In this document: in pieces, positions 23,527-35,808 of the stretch
Layout of the letters: each line of letters starts with the position of its first letter
Numbering within the stretch: position 1 is the stretch's first letter
Assembly (NCBI GenBank): GCA_029990175.1
Contig: JARKIP010000021.1
Span: 20,031,501-20,095,500, forward strand
Length of the DNA stretch: 64,000 nucleotides
Direction of reading: 5' to 3'
From: Petunia secreta
Taxonomy: Eukaryota > Streptophyta > Magnoliopsida > Solanales > Solanaceae
The notes under the pieces: model-generated
Databases searched by the model: none
Seen by the model: only the letters and a program-made list of their open reading frames with translations
Told to the model about the DNA's origin: nothing
Program-made: the position numbers and the translations under genes

Positions 23527-25861
23527 TGTCCCAATAATAGCCTGCCCGTATAAGCTTTCGCGCAAGCGCCTTTCCTCCCAAGTGATTTCCACAGCATCCC
23601 TCATGAACTTCCCTCATCACATACTCTGTCTGGCTGGGGCCTAGACATTTGGCGAGTGGACCTGCAAAAGTCTTTCGATAGAGGGTGCCATCTATAATTG
23701 TATATCTGACAGCCTTTATCCTCAGCTTTCGAGCAGCCTTAACGTCTGATGGCAGGGTTCCATGCAGTATGTAATTGATTATTTCATTGGTTCCATGCAG
23801 TATGTAATTGATTATTTCATTCCTCCAATCCCAAGTTAGATTGGTCGTGTTGACCTCCATTGCGTCTTTATCGATTGTTGTGCACAGGAGATGAGCTACG
23901 GCCACTGAACCTGCTGCTCCAATTTCTGCGACTGAACCCAAATTGGCCAAGGCATCGGCTTCATAATTCTCCTCTCGCGGGATCTGTGTGGCCTCCCAAT
24001 TGTTGAATTGTGCCAGCAAACCAGTAACTCGGGCAAGATACCTCTGCATACGAGACTCCCTTGCAACGAAACCTCCAGTTATCTGGTTGACGACCAGGGC
24101 GGAATCACTCTTAAGATGAATCCTGTCTGCTCCATAATCTCGAGCCAGTTTCAATCCTGCAATTACGGCCTCATATTCGGCCTCACTATTAGTAATAAAG
24201 GGACATTTTATGGCCTGTCTAATGGTTTCACCCGAGGGAGTGGTGAGGACTAAGCCTAGCCCTGACCCTTTCACGCTCGAGGACCCATCGGTGTGCAAGG
24301 TCCAAGTCCCCGACTCGGATCCGGCGAAAAGAACCGCCTCACGCTGAGCATCAGGGTACATGGTGGCGCTAAAATCTGCGACAAAATCTGCTAGAGCTTG
24401 AGACTTTATGGCTACCCGGGGTTGATAAGATATATCAAATTCACTTAATTCTACTGCCCATTTTACTAGCCTGCCCGAGAATTCAGGTTTGTGCAAGATA
24501 CTACGTAAGGGGAAGGTAGTAACTACAGCTATTGAGTGACTTTGAAAGTAAGGTCTTAATTTACGGTCAGCGATTACTAATGCTAGTGCTAGTTTGTCCA
24601 AAGGTTGATAGCGGGTTTCAGCATCTAATAAAGATTTACTAATGTAATAAATTGGTAGTTGCTTACCTTTGTCTTCTCGAACCAAAACTGCACTTACCGC
24701 TGACTCAGATACGGCCAGGTAGAGTAGTAGTTGTTCACCTGGTTGTGGCGTTGAAAGTAAAGGCGGGCTTGACAAGTACCGCTTCAAATCCTTAAGTGCT
24801 TGCTGACATTCAGGGGTCCATTCGAACTCCTTGTTCTGTTTCAGCACGTCGAAGAAGTTTTTGCATCGATCAGACGAGCGGGAGATGAATCTCCTTAGCG
24901 CCGCTACTCTCCCGGTTAGCCGCATTACATCTTTTCTGTTATGAAGTACGTCGGGGATGGCTTCTATCGCTTTTATCTGGGCGGGGTTCACCTCGATCCC
25001 TCGCTGGGAGACGATGAAACCAAGGAATTTCCCTGAACCCACTCCAAATGCGCATTTCTCCGGGTTGAGCTTCATGTTGTATTGATCAAGGATTCGGAAG
25101 GCTTCCTCCAAATGAGCCAAGTGATCCTCTGCCCGTTTGGATTTGATCAGCATGTCGTCGATGTAAACCTCCATGGTTTTGCCAATGTGGTCGTGAAACA
25201 TCCGGTTGACTAACCGCTGGTAAGTTGCACCTGCATTTTTGAGTCCAAAAGGCATTACTTTGTAGCAATACGTACCTCGGCAAGTAATGAAGGACGTTTT
25301 CTCCTGGTCGTCGGGATTCATCAGGATTTGGTTGTAGCCTGAATATGCATCAAGGAATGTAAGCACCTCGTGCCCGGCCGTCTCGTCGATTAGTTGGTCA
25401 ATCTGAGGTAGTGGATAAGAATCTTTCGGGCAGGCTTTGTTCAGATCAGTGAAGTCAATGCAGACCCTCTACTTGCCGTTTTTCTTCGCCACTACGACCA
25501 CGTTGGCCAACCAATCTGGATATTTGACTTCTCGGACAGAACCAACCTTGAGCAAGCGGTCAACTTTGTCGTTTATGATCTGGTTTCTGAATGCTCCTTG
25601 CTGGCGTTTCTTTTGCTTCACTGGGCGGTAGTATGGATCCACATTCAACTTATGAGAGATAATCTTCGGGGAGATTCCCGTCATGTCTTCATGTGACCAC
25701 GCAAAGGTGGTGTGCCGCTCCTTGAGGAAGTGCAAGATACCTTTGCGCAAGTCCTTGTTTAGCTCTGCTCCCAAATATACCTTCCTTTCGGGCATGTCGC
25801 CGAAAAGTTCTTCTGGTTCCAAAGCTTCAATAGTTGGTGCGTACTCTTCTCGTGCGTCCAA
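23527..25861 (-). pseudogene. Tat reverse transcriptase, RNase H and archaeal-type RNase H
   Basis: This part of pol copies the element RNA into DNA. In order: the RT entry region (KYPDWLANVVVV, 25520-25480), an in-frame TAG at about 25470 where a Trp is expected, then the RT palm with the catalytic YIDD (VYIDDMLIKSK, near 25160). A connection and first RNase H follow (LLLYLAVSESAVSAVL, near 24715), then a second RNase H starting WTLHTDGSSS near 24300. Having two RNase H domains is a known Tat-lineage trait. A 33-bp in-frame tandem duplication lies in the linker at 23758. Apart from the TAG, the frame is open to the frameshift at 23526-23530. Confidence 0.9.
23758..23823. repeat. 33-bp in-frame tandem duplication in pol
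   Basis: TTCCATGCAGTATG... is repeated with period 33, duplicating the 11 residues NEIINYILHGT in the linker between second RNase H and integrase. Confidence 0.95.
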
Positions 25862-25933
25862 TTTTGATATGAATTCCGGGATTTGGTAGTTTGACGCTTC
25901 ATTGCTTGATTCTGATCCCGGGTTCTTTAATTG

Positions 25934-28207
25934 CTATTTTGTTTCCTCGGGGAGCTTGACTGCGACTGAGTAGCAATCTCTAGCGCAACGCTGCTCTCCC
26001 CGAACTTCTCGTATTCCCCACTCTGAAGGGAATTTCATCACTTGATGATAGGTTGACGGGACTGCCTGCATGTCGTGTATCCATGGCCTACCAAGGATTA
26101 TGTTGTAGGCCATGTCCCCATCAATGACATGAAACGTTGTGCGCCTCATGACGCCTTCGACCAGGGTCGTCAGTGTAATTTCTCCCAACGTTTTCTCGCT
26201 GGAATTGTTAAATCCTGAGAGAACGCGGGAAATTGGTACAATCCCATCGTATAGCTTCAACTGCTGCACGACCCGAGATAATATGATGTTTGCTGAACTG
26301 CCTGGATCAACGAGCACTCTCTTGACGTTGAACTCTTCCACTCGCAGCGTTATCACTAAAGCGTCCATGTGAGGAAATTGCAAGCCATCTGCATCTGCTT
26401 CTTCAAAAGTCATCGTATCCTCAAGTCGCGGTCGTTTGGTCTTCGTAATAGAGACTTTGGCATACTTCTTTGCTGTGTATGTGACTGCATCAACCTCAAT
26501 TCCACCAGAGATGACGTTGACCGTCATTTTTGGAGAAGATACTCGGGGAGGTCCTGATTTGTTTTGCTGGGCCTTCGCGTGAGTCTGCTTCCCTTTTTCT
26601 GTCAAGTACTCCTTGAGATAGCCCTGCTTCAACAAATTAGCAACTTCATACCTTAGAGCCTTGCAGTCATCCGTTGTGTGGCCGTGATCGCGATGGAATT
26701 CGCACCATAAATTCTTGTTGCGTTTGCTGGGGTCACCCTTCATATCCTTGGGCCATTTGACCTTTTCGCTCATCTCCTCGAGCACTGCTACAAGTTTGAC
26801 TGCTCCGATGTTGAAGACGGGCAGGGTTGGGATTCCACTAGAAGTTGAGGCAGAATCATTGCTCCTTGCCAGGCCTTTGTTGTTGCGACCGCGTCCGTTT
26901 GAGTTGTTGCGTGACCGGCTGGGGTATGGCTCGTGCCGTGCATCTGGCCTATCCGTCTCGATCTTTCCCCCAGCACCATTGGTGCGAGTTTGGCTCCGTC
27001 CTCGGGTACCTGTGCCAATTAATTTATCTTCGTCTATACGTACCTTGGAATTATAACGGTTGTAGACATCCGACCAGCTCGCCGCAGGATATTCTCGCAG
27101 GGATTTGTACAGTCGTCTGGTCGCCTCAGAACTCTTGACGTCCAGGCTGTTGGTGAATGCAATAGCCGCCCATTGATCTGGAACCTTGGGTAGCAACATA
27201 CGCTCACGCTAAAAGCGATCCACATACTTCCGGAGAGACTCCCCAGGCAGTTGCTTGATTTCAAAGATATCCTCAACTCTTGTTTCTGTTTTCTGAGCGC
27301 CTGTGTGTGCTTTGACGAATAACTCCGCCATCTCGGCAAAAGATCATATTGAATTTGGTGGCAGCATTGAATACCACCGTAGAGCGCCGTCCGCTAAGGT
27401 TTCCACGAACTTCTTCAATTGCACTGATTCGATCTCCTCGTCGGTGAGATCGCTTGCCTTTATGAAATTGCTAAACATCATCAAGTGATCATTGGGGTCA
27501 GTTGTTCCCCGGTATCTTGGTATGTTTGGCATTTTGAATGTTTTGGGGATGGCCTTTGGTGCTGCTTCTTTCTTCCAGGGCCTTTGAGTATACCGTTGAA
27601 CGTCGACTTTCTTCAAAGTGGGTGGTGCGCCAGGGATCTGGTCAATCCTCTCATGAAGAGAGCGCTGCAGAGCCTCCTGACTTTCTTTGAACTGCTTGGT
27701 GAGGGCCTCCATGACTTCGCTCATCTCAGTTGGCACCGCTGATCCTGCATTCTGATTTTCAGCTCGCCTCGAGGCATGAGACGGTGAAGCATCCCTTGGA
27801 CGTCCCATGGGTGGATTTCCCGTGTTTGGCAGGTTCTGTCCTTGCAGGCTGTCGATAGCTTCCCGTATTTGCCTGTTGATCTCAGCCTGTTGCCGTATGA
27901 ATTCAAGGATAGCGTCTTGAGAGTTCCTCGAATTCCCAGGGCCATTGGGTCTTCTAGATCCTCCAGCCCCCTGGTCGACATTTCCTCGGCCAGGATGGCG
28001 GCTATTTCTGCTACCTTGCTGACTGTGCTCGTTCTCCTGCTCCGCTGGGAGCACATTCTCGTCCTCTGCAATGGGGATCACGTCATCGTCTGCAAGGGGA
28101 ACATCTTGCTGCTCGTCCCCGGCCAAATTCTGGTTTACCTGCTCCGCAGCGTTGAGGTCTTGCTGCCCTTCAATGGGAGCGTTGTTGCGCGAATTGTTAT
28201 CTGCCAT
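25934..28207 (-). pseudogene. Tat gag and protease
   Basis: The start is the ATG at 28207 (MADNNSRN), 98 bp inside the PBS. Gag has an Asn/Gln-rich N-terminus, a helix-rich capsid part (FKMPNIPRYRGTTDPNDHL, near 27530), and a nucleocapsid zinc knuckle of the Tat type (WCEFHRDHGHTTDDC, near 26690). The retropepsin follows, with the active-site motif LVDPGSSANII (near 26310) and the closing ILGRPWI (near 26085); the catalytic Asp is present. All of this lies in one frame with RT, but in-frame stops fall at 27344 (TGA), about 27210 (TAG) and 25934 (TAG). Gag builds the particle and the protease processes the polyprotein. Confidence 0.9.
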
Positions 28208-28304
28208 TTTAACAAAAAGAAAACGGGGAGAACCAGCGAGCGAAGAGAAAACGAATAAAGAGTAAAATACGACGAGCGATTAACCTACGGAAGTTATTGA
28301 CCGG

Positions 28305-28322
28305 CTCCCACTGTGGTCGCCA
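28305..28322 (-). other. Primer binding site, tRNA-Arg
   Basis: The + strand CTCCCACTGTGGTCGCCA equals the 3' end of plant tRNA-Arg(TCG) including CCA, from memory. It lies three bases from the 5' LTR. Confidence 0.85.
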
Positions 28323-28325
28323 AAT

Positions 28326-28984
28326 TGTTTAACCGTAATTTCGTTTTGTTAGGTTAATTTACAATTAAATTTATAAAGCGGAGTCACGGTCAATAATCGA
28401 GATTAAACGCTCTTAATGGAAGAAATATAAATGACAGTAATAAATGCGAAAGAATAAAGATGCAATTAATGCAATATAACAAATGAATAATCGAACGAAA
28501 AAGGAACCGTGCTCAGGCCGTTTAGACTTGATTAAATTCCCTTCCTCGTACTCTTTATGATATTCAGTCAATGGAACAATAAAAGAGATCTTTCGATCAT
28601 CAGTAGTAATAAATATTCGCTGGAGATAAAGAATTGAATACTAGTAAATAGTTTTAATACAAGTGTAGATTCAGAGAAGCATTAGATTCAATGCTTGTGA
28701 CTTAGATTACAATATATAGGTAGCTATGTGTCCGTTCACAAGCAGTTGTAACTCCTTAGTCGAGCAGTTGTGTTGTTTGTGGATAAGATTTCCATTTCGA
28801 ACTGCCTTGATTGATGAGCCGCGACTTTTCTGGCCGTGGCGACTGTTCATCTGTCCGTTGTAACTGTTCATCTTCAATCTTGTCCATTGCCTTTATGTCC
28901 ATTCACAGCCATGTGTCGTCTACATGTCGTCCTACGTGGATGCTTAGTCACCAACTTTGGTGACGACGGATTTAACCCAATACA
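28326..28984 (-). repeat. Tat element 5' LTR
   Basis: 659 bp with TG...CA ends, partner of 17331-17989. A TATA-like CTATATATTG on the - strand (28710-28719) is a candidate promoter for the gag-pol transcript. Confidence 0.95.
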
Positions 28985-31257
28985 ATGACAAGCATTCATT
29001 GTCCTTGTGAGGAAGTACACATTTTTTATGCTTTCTTTTCTCAGAGTGATGCTATCCCTGTTAACTTTAATATTTACCTTGTCAGTAAGTTCTTCGAGAC
29101 AAGGGTCATTGGATCTAGATGCATCCTTGTTCTGACAACATATTCATAAGTATGTCTCACACTCGCTTATTATTTTTTCTTCCATTTGTTTGTTTTTTGT
29201 TTCATAGTATTTGAAATTTTTTCGAGCCATAATTTTCTGGCTGAACTCCCAATTCTTTACTCATTTTCTCGTTGTTGTCGGTTAGCCGTTATCTCAACTA
29301 ACGTCTTTATTTTTGTGTGTCCTTTCTCTTTAGGTTTTGCATCGTGTGCCATGTATAGCTTGTGCCATTTTTAACACATGAAGATTGAATTAGATCGGCT
29401 CGTTCAGCTTGAGCTCTATTGATTTTTATTATGTCTAAACCTTGAAATGTATCAAAATTACTTATGTGCACAACAAGACCTTTGGTACTATTTCTTGTCA
29501 CTCCCTTAAATTTCTCTATTAAGGGTCACTCTTAACTAAACTTGAGGAAGTGAAGCTTCTTAGAAAACTCACATCTCGCTTGCGTACTAACTTAAAACTG
29601 CTACGCTTTAATATAGTTGTCCGCATGCATTAAAGAAACATAAATCTTTTATTTACTTTTCTGATCTTATGCATTCATGAATTCCTTTTTTTTTTCTTCT
29701 CAAATTTATATCTCTTGTCCGCAAGCTAACTTTCTAGTATCTTGCCTTTTAAGGCCTAGACTTTAAATTTTCTTATCCTACTATGGCACCTTTGGCCCAA
29801 TAGAATACATATACATTCAAAAGTATAATTATCATAGATTTTATAATGCGTAAGCATGGACACTATTATTTTTGGACTTACCTCGAAGATAATCTCAAGA
29901 TCACTTTTAAAGCACCCTTGGCCCCAATATGTGCATACCATACTTGAGATATTTAATCGCCTCATCATGTAACATGAGCTTTCCATCAATCATCCGAGCT
30001 CTGATTTAAATTTCTCTCGATTCATCCCCACACGTACAAGTTTCCCTACATGTGGCTCGTCCGGCCTTTTTTAGCATATCAAAGATCAAGGTCTTTTGTA
30101 CTCTCTCTCAAATTTGTGATTTGAGTTGCTGTACGTTTTGGAAGCTTGAAACGACAGACAAGTGTTGTGATTGATTGTCTTCTTCCTTCGCGCAAGATAC
30201 TAAGTTGGTCACTGCGTCCATGACTTTCACACCCCCCTCGCCTCTTTTGGGCTATTTCTCTAGATTCAATTGCACCATTACATTTACACCCCTCTGTAAC
30301 TTACTAGATGTCCATTTAGGTAACAGGGTCTTCTCTATAAGACGGAGAACGATCCTTCATAATTTCTCAATTCTTCTTGGCTCTAAAAAAATATCGTATT
30401 GCATTTACTTGGTCCTCCTTATTTTTCGACCAAATCAGAATTGTCCACAACTAAGCATACACGTGTTTAAAGGGCTTGGTGTTTTGATACCATAACGAGT
30501 CACCTTCCTGGAGAAATTTTATCTCGTCAATGAAGATCTTGAGATCGTATCATTCTATTTTGTACATAACTTGGCAATATCGTTGCTTTAAACATAAATT
30601 CAATTTTACCTTGGTAACACACTTTTTGATATGCACCCCTTCATGTGTAACCTCGTCTGATTAACATTGGCTGATACCATTCTTTAAATTTTCAGGAATC
30701 ACGATTAAATCTAGGCACAACTTAGAAATATAGTTTCCTGGCGCTCTCCAGCCCATCCTGTTAGTCATCCTGCCTTGCAATTTCCATTATAACTCAGGTA
30801 GTATTTGGCAATATCATTACCTCATCTTTACTTATTTTACAAGTCCTTGCCATCTTTTTGATGGTTCTAATCTGTTGTCGTCCCGCTTCGGGTTGTCTTT
30901 ATCTTATCTCATCCATATTTCTGGCCAAATTTTTCTAGATTTCTTGACCTTTGCCTTCGGCCCCAATTCAAGAGCGACTAACACCTTGCACCACGTATCA
31001 CAAATAGTTGTGACATTATGCTAACATTAGCTCTAGCAATCTTTGAGCATGTAGTGTATGTTAATCGTTTCGTTTATCGACATAGATAGGAGTTTAAATC
31101 ACGCTTTAGATTGTAAAGTACGATCTAGAATGAGAAAGAATAAGAAACTTTTCCTAAATGTTTGTAGTCCCTCATTTATAGATATGGGGCCCTCATACCA
31201 ATAAACGATACTCTACTAACATGGCTTCACAGACCCCTAGGACACTCTTAACCTGCT
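28985..31257. other. Non-coding stretch, presumed interior of an old LTR element
   Basis: 2.3 kb without a credible reading frame, lying to the left of an initiator-Met PBS and LTR. With 14497-17330 it would form a roughly 3.3 kb non-coding interior once nested elements are removed. Confidence 0.4.
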
Positions 31258-31269
31258 GCTCTGATACCA
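31258..31269 (-). other. Primer binding site, initiator tRNA-Met
   Basis: The - strand reads TGGTATCAGAGC, the standard plant retrotransposon PBS, four bases from an LTR start (TGTCATGATCC at 31274). It shows that an element on the - strand starts here. Confidence 0.8.
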
Positions 31270-31273
31270 AATT

Positions 31274-31882
31274 TGTCATGATCCATTTTTTGAACAAGAT
31301 GCGACCGGCACTCGGTACCTGAAACCGAGCGAGCCCTTTAAACTAGACTGTTATATTTTATTTTTATCATGCTATGCAAATGATATAATCTTTAAAATAA
31401 AACTTTAATCAATAAATTTTGAGAGAGATGTCATTTTGTATTGTATCAATAAAATAAATGACTTTATTATGTATTGTACAAGATCATGCAAAATAGACAA
31501 CCACACCCATCTGCTGGACTGTCTGTGAAGTCTCTAAGAATTTTATACCGGACATTATGACTAATAATAATAAAGAGTGGAACATAAAGAATCTCCACGA
31601 ACAAATGCTGAGCTCACCAATCATCTGGGTAGTGGGAGAGCATCCTAACTCATAGTCTGCTTACCGGCAAAACGTATGCCTAAGTCAATGTACGTTCCCA
31701 TAAAGAGAACGCCAGTACACTATGGCGGTACTCAGTGAGTCTCAACGACCCCCACTAAAGCGGGAATGAGACATTTAAAAAATACATGATATGCAACGTA
31801 ATTCTTTAAAGCCACGAAAGCATAAAACATTTAAAGCAACTGAATAACTTCAACAATAAAGTTATGAACGTTAAATACATAC

Positions 31883-31921
<39 letters not shown>

Positions 31922-31942
31922 TACATACATATATATATACAC

Positions 31943-31975
<33 letters not shown>

Positions 31976-32977
31976 TACATATATTTTCTTTTAAATGGAG
32001 TACCAATTAACTCTGACATAACATGATTCCATAAAGTCACCGTGTGATCGCCACGGGTTCGATCCCTGCCTGATCAATAGCCCTCTTTCCTGTGGCGCCA
32101 CACAGTTCTAGGTGATAGCATGCTGCGAATTTTATGCCTTGACTGTGTCAGACAAATCTTATCATAAACTTCTACTTTGGTACGAGTAGTTTCGGGGTCA
32201 ACATTAACCACTAAAGGTCACGAAACCCTTCTCAGAATCTCAAGTTAACTCCTAAAATATTTTTATAAATTGTTTTTCATGACGACTTTAAGGTCCAATA
32301 CATTTCTTGAATATTATCCATGAACATAAATCATAATAGTCTTAAGTAAAATATGACATGAATATATGAAGGGATTATTCAATATATTTTTAAATATTCT
32401 TTGATCCATAAAAACTTGACATATAATATCACGTAAATTAAACATAACAAAATATGAAAATAAATGTGTATAACTCAATGATAAACTCTTGAACGTTAAC
32501 TAGAATGAAGTTTAACTAATATTCACACTCTCGCTCCAATTAAGCACATATTAGCTCTTTAAGATATTTTATCAAACACTTTGTAAGCGAACTTTTGTGA
32601 GTAAAACCTCTTTAGTAAAGGATTATATCAACTCACCTCAATTTATTTTCGAGCCTATGCATAGCTCCAATAAATGCACTTCACGTCCCCAATCAACTAC
32701 ATCCCATAAATTTATGTAATCAATCCCAAAGTTTCAATTTTTTCCCCCAACTGAAGAACTTAGGTTCAATCCTTTAACTTTTTAAATCTTGAGAAATTTT
32801 CTAATGAATAGTCTACTACGATGTTAGGTTCTTGTTACTATGACGTTATTATATCATAATTTTGTAACGAAACTTACCTTAGAGATGAGCTCTGACCGAG
32901 TCCAAAGAATAATTAAGTTTTCTGCATTTCCTTCCTCTATGCACATTGTTGGAGTACTAACGGTGAAGAGGGTTTTT

Positions 32978-33010
<33 letters not shown>

Positions 33011-33396
33011 GTTAAGCCCACACATAAAAGAAAAGGATTTGACTTTGATCCTTTTGTTTAATTTTTTTTAATTTACGACAAAATAAGGTCATATGCATAA
33101 TGGGTAAAATTTGCCCCTTTTTGGTTGTGATCTGGCACGCCTAGAGTGCATTTAACTTGACTTGGCAGCTCCCTGTCCTTTACATTTTAGCCACTTTAAG
33201 TTACTTTTAATTTTTGGTTCTTCTTGAACTTCCCTCCCCATCTTTCAACACAATTAGTTATTTGTACTCCATTCATTATCAATACTTTTACGTACTTTCA
33301 CCGTATACTTCAAACTCAGACTTCACCATAATATATGAAAATATTTTTCATATCAGTAAGTGTCCTAAAATTTAGAAAATTTTGTGGAACATCACA
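31274..33396 (-). repeat. LTR-like repeat, copy B
   Basis: 2.1 kb from TGTCATGATCC to GGAACATCACA, an imperfect inverted pair of ends. It is adjacent to an initiator-Met PBS on the left, so it is a 5' LTR on the - strand. It is similar to copy A at 12580-14496 with many substitutions and indels. It contains compound TA/CA microsatellites (31875-31983) and (TA)n at 32984-33010. Confidence 0.65.
31875..31983. repeat. Compound (TA)n/(CA)n microsatellite
   Basis: About 109 bp of alternating TA and CA blocks. Val/Cys-repeat peptides read from it are artefacts. Confidence 0.95.
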
Positions 33397-34829
33397 ATAT
33401 CTGTCTCGCAGAGGATGGAAAAGAGTTTCCCCAAGAGTTTCTGATCAGCAAGTTGCAAGGAAGGGATTCTGTACTTTTTTTGCCTAGCTGCATGAACAAA
33501 GTGATTCATATATTTAGTATCCAAAGCTGGGACGAGGGACTCGCTGTGATGGAGGAGGTTACCATGTATTCTTTGTCAAGGTACAGGAGAGGACGCCTTC
33601 ACGTTGCTTCTCGCTAAAACTACTAAACATCAAGAGCTCCACGCCAGATAGTCTTTCAGTAAAATTGCAAAGCTCCTAGAAAATTGAACACTCCAAGTAG
33701 TTGGTCGGCATAGCTGCAAAAGTGCCAACATGAAAAGAATGGAAAGCTCCAAGTTTTCGCCAAGAAAAGCTTCTGCATTGTTAAGATCGTTTCCCCATTG
33801 GAAATGATGGATATGTTAGTTTAGACGTTGGCGCCACAAACCTAAGTCATCATCGCGGTGAATATCAAATCTTTGAGTCCTCATGTGGAAACTGGTGTCA
33901 CTAAACCAAAGATTTCGGGTCCTCCAATTTGGTTGTTAAACATAAATCTCCGGTACTAAAAAAAAACAGCTCCATTTGATATCAGTACGCAGTTCCCCTT
34001 CAAATCAGCTTGTTCAAACTGCTTGCTACAAGCAAAATAATTCAAGTTAGGGAATGAGAAACTTTTCTTTAGGTTGCTGAAATGATGTGTTGCTGCACGG
34101 GAGCTCAAGCTTATCACCACCATAGCTATATCGTATTCGATGACTTCGTCTTACCGGCAAATCAGCATAGTGACGTAAAGACCAGGTCAATATTTTTCAA
34201 GCTCCAAACGACCCAAGTCTTTCTTCTATAGAAGAAACTTGAAATCCTTTGATAGTACCATGAAAGGCTTGCTTATTAATCTGATCAAACACGTTCAGCG
34301 AGCGCGGGTAGAAAACTGCAGGGCCATTCTGCCATTAATGGTAAACTTCGTAGAGCCTGGTAAAAAAAGGATAAAGAAGAAAAAAATACTTCACCACTTC
34401 TTAAGTTCAAGTTTATGGAAATAAGTGTGTATGCTATACATCATAAAATCGGTCCTTTTATATGCAACGATATTGTATCTGGCGTTGGTTGCCAGCTCAA
34501 GATGGAGTTCTTTTAGGAAGTTTTGAAAAGTACGAGTCATAATCTTTTCTAATTTGAGTTATCTCCTGATCCATGTGAAAGAGCTGCTTAATCTCATTGA
34601 TTGTGATAATCATTTTCTTTGATTGCTTGCTCGTTAAAAAAAGTCTTCACCTAAGTATTCTTCCTAATGTGATTCCTAAATCACTATCCCTTTTGAAATG
34701 ATATTGGCGTCCTACAAGTCTAGAGATAACTATCTGATCCAAGTTGAACGACTAAAGACTTATTTCTCTGCTTATTGTTTGAACACATATCTCTATTAGA
34801 TGGATCGTGATTTAAGTCATGTTTCACAA
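33397..34829. other. Intergenic stretch, nothing recognised
   Basis: 1.4 kb without a supported gene. Short phrases such as CTCCAAG and TCTCGC(C)AA recur, and the left part weakly resembles the DNA right of LTR-like copy A. Confidence 0.4.
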
Positions 34830-35785
34830 CAGGGGCGGATCCAGAAATTGAAGGTTACGGGTGCCACTTTTTGCATCTACCCTTAGCCACCAAATAGGAA
34901 GGCGGGTCGAATCGGGTCGGGGCGGAAATATTTTTGTTACTACAAAATTTATTTAGTATTATTTCACAATAGACAAATAAGTTAGGTTTAATTTAAAAAA
35001 AAATTTCACAGTTGTTTTAATATTTTTAGGTATGAAAGAACATTGCTAATATTTGAAAGAGTGTCTCAATTTGAAAATTTACTAAAAAATAGCTTAACTA
35101 TTGGTATACATAATATTATTTTTTACTAGATTAATTTAGCTTCAATAATTCTTCATCTTAAATATCACGTTTTATGACAATTCTTTTCGCAACAAAAAAC
35201 TTTAATTTTTTTAATCTAACTACTTAGTTTTAAAAAAGTCAATAAAAGATATTGGTCAAATTATTCTTTAATATGTATAGATGGCATCATTAAAAAGGGA
35301 AATTACATATTTATTAAAATTATTTAAATGTTTTACCAAAAATAAGGTCCTTACGAAATAGGAAATAATGACAGAAATAAAAAAAATTAAAAAAAGAAAA
35401 AAGAAAAACGAAAAGAACAACAAAAAGAGAAAAAAAAGAGAAAATAAAGGAAGAGAGAAGGACAAATTAGAAAAATAAAAGGAAGAGAAAAAAGGGGAAA
35501 AGAAATGAACAAAAGACAAGCCTACGCTGGGCCAGGCCCAGTACAAAGTACAAACGTACTTGTTGCAATACCAAAAAAATAGATGCTGACATCTGGATTC
35601 GAACACCACACATTACGGATAGAGCACGGGCCCTTTGCCACTAGCACCACAGTGCCTTAGTTAACAATGGGCGCCAAAGTTAATATATGTAGTATTTCGC
35701 TGATAAATATACATAAATATACAAAGTCCTGCCGAAGCTTGCGGGTGCCGTGGCACCCGGTCCGTTGCACGTAAATCCGCCCCTG
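34830..35785. mobile_element. hAT-type non-autonomous element, 956 bp
   Basis: The ends are CAGGGGCGGATCC and AAATCCGCCCCTG, flanked by the perfect 8-bp duplication TTTCACAA (34822-34829 and 35786-35793). The 8-bp target duplication and CAGGGGCGG ends fit hAT elements. The middle is A-rich (35370-35500) and non-coding. Near the right end the - strand carries a tRNA-like B box (GTTCGAATCC, 35595-35604) and an approximate A box (TGGTGCTAGTGG, 35638-35649). Confidence 0.85.
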
Positions 35786-35808
35786 TTTCACAAGGAAATG
35801 TCAATTAA

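Larger units (their letters stand above)
17331..28984 (-). mobile_element. Tat-lineage Ty3/gypsy retrotransposon, full length
   Basis: An 11.65 kb element bounded by two 659-bp LTRs. Flanking pentamers are AGGAC (17326-17330) and ATGAC (28985-28989), a target duplication with one mismatch. On the - strand the order is LTR, tRNA-Arg PBS, gag-protease, RT, RNase H, archaeal-type RNase H, integrase. A tRNA-like gene follows, then a spliced gene on the opposite strand, then PPT and LTR. The second RNase H and an antisense extra gene are known features of Tat-lineage elements. By eye the LTRs differ at about 7 of 659 sites, roughly 0.4 million years at 1.3e-8 per site per year. The coding region is nevertheless broken. 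Confidence 0.9.

Noticed and set aside
31806..32040. Val/Cys- and Tyr/Ile-rich frames
   Set aside because: These come from the compound TA/CA microsatellite.
33384..33617. 77-codon frame beside LTR-like copy B
   Set aside because: No motif, and it starts inside the repeat end; likely chance.
35268..35609. Hydrophobic Phe/Leu/Ser-rich frame
   Set aside because: It is the reverse translation of an A-rich tract inside the hAT-type element.
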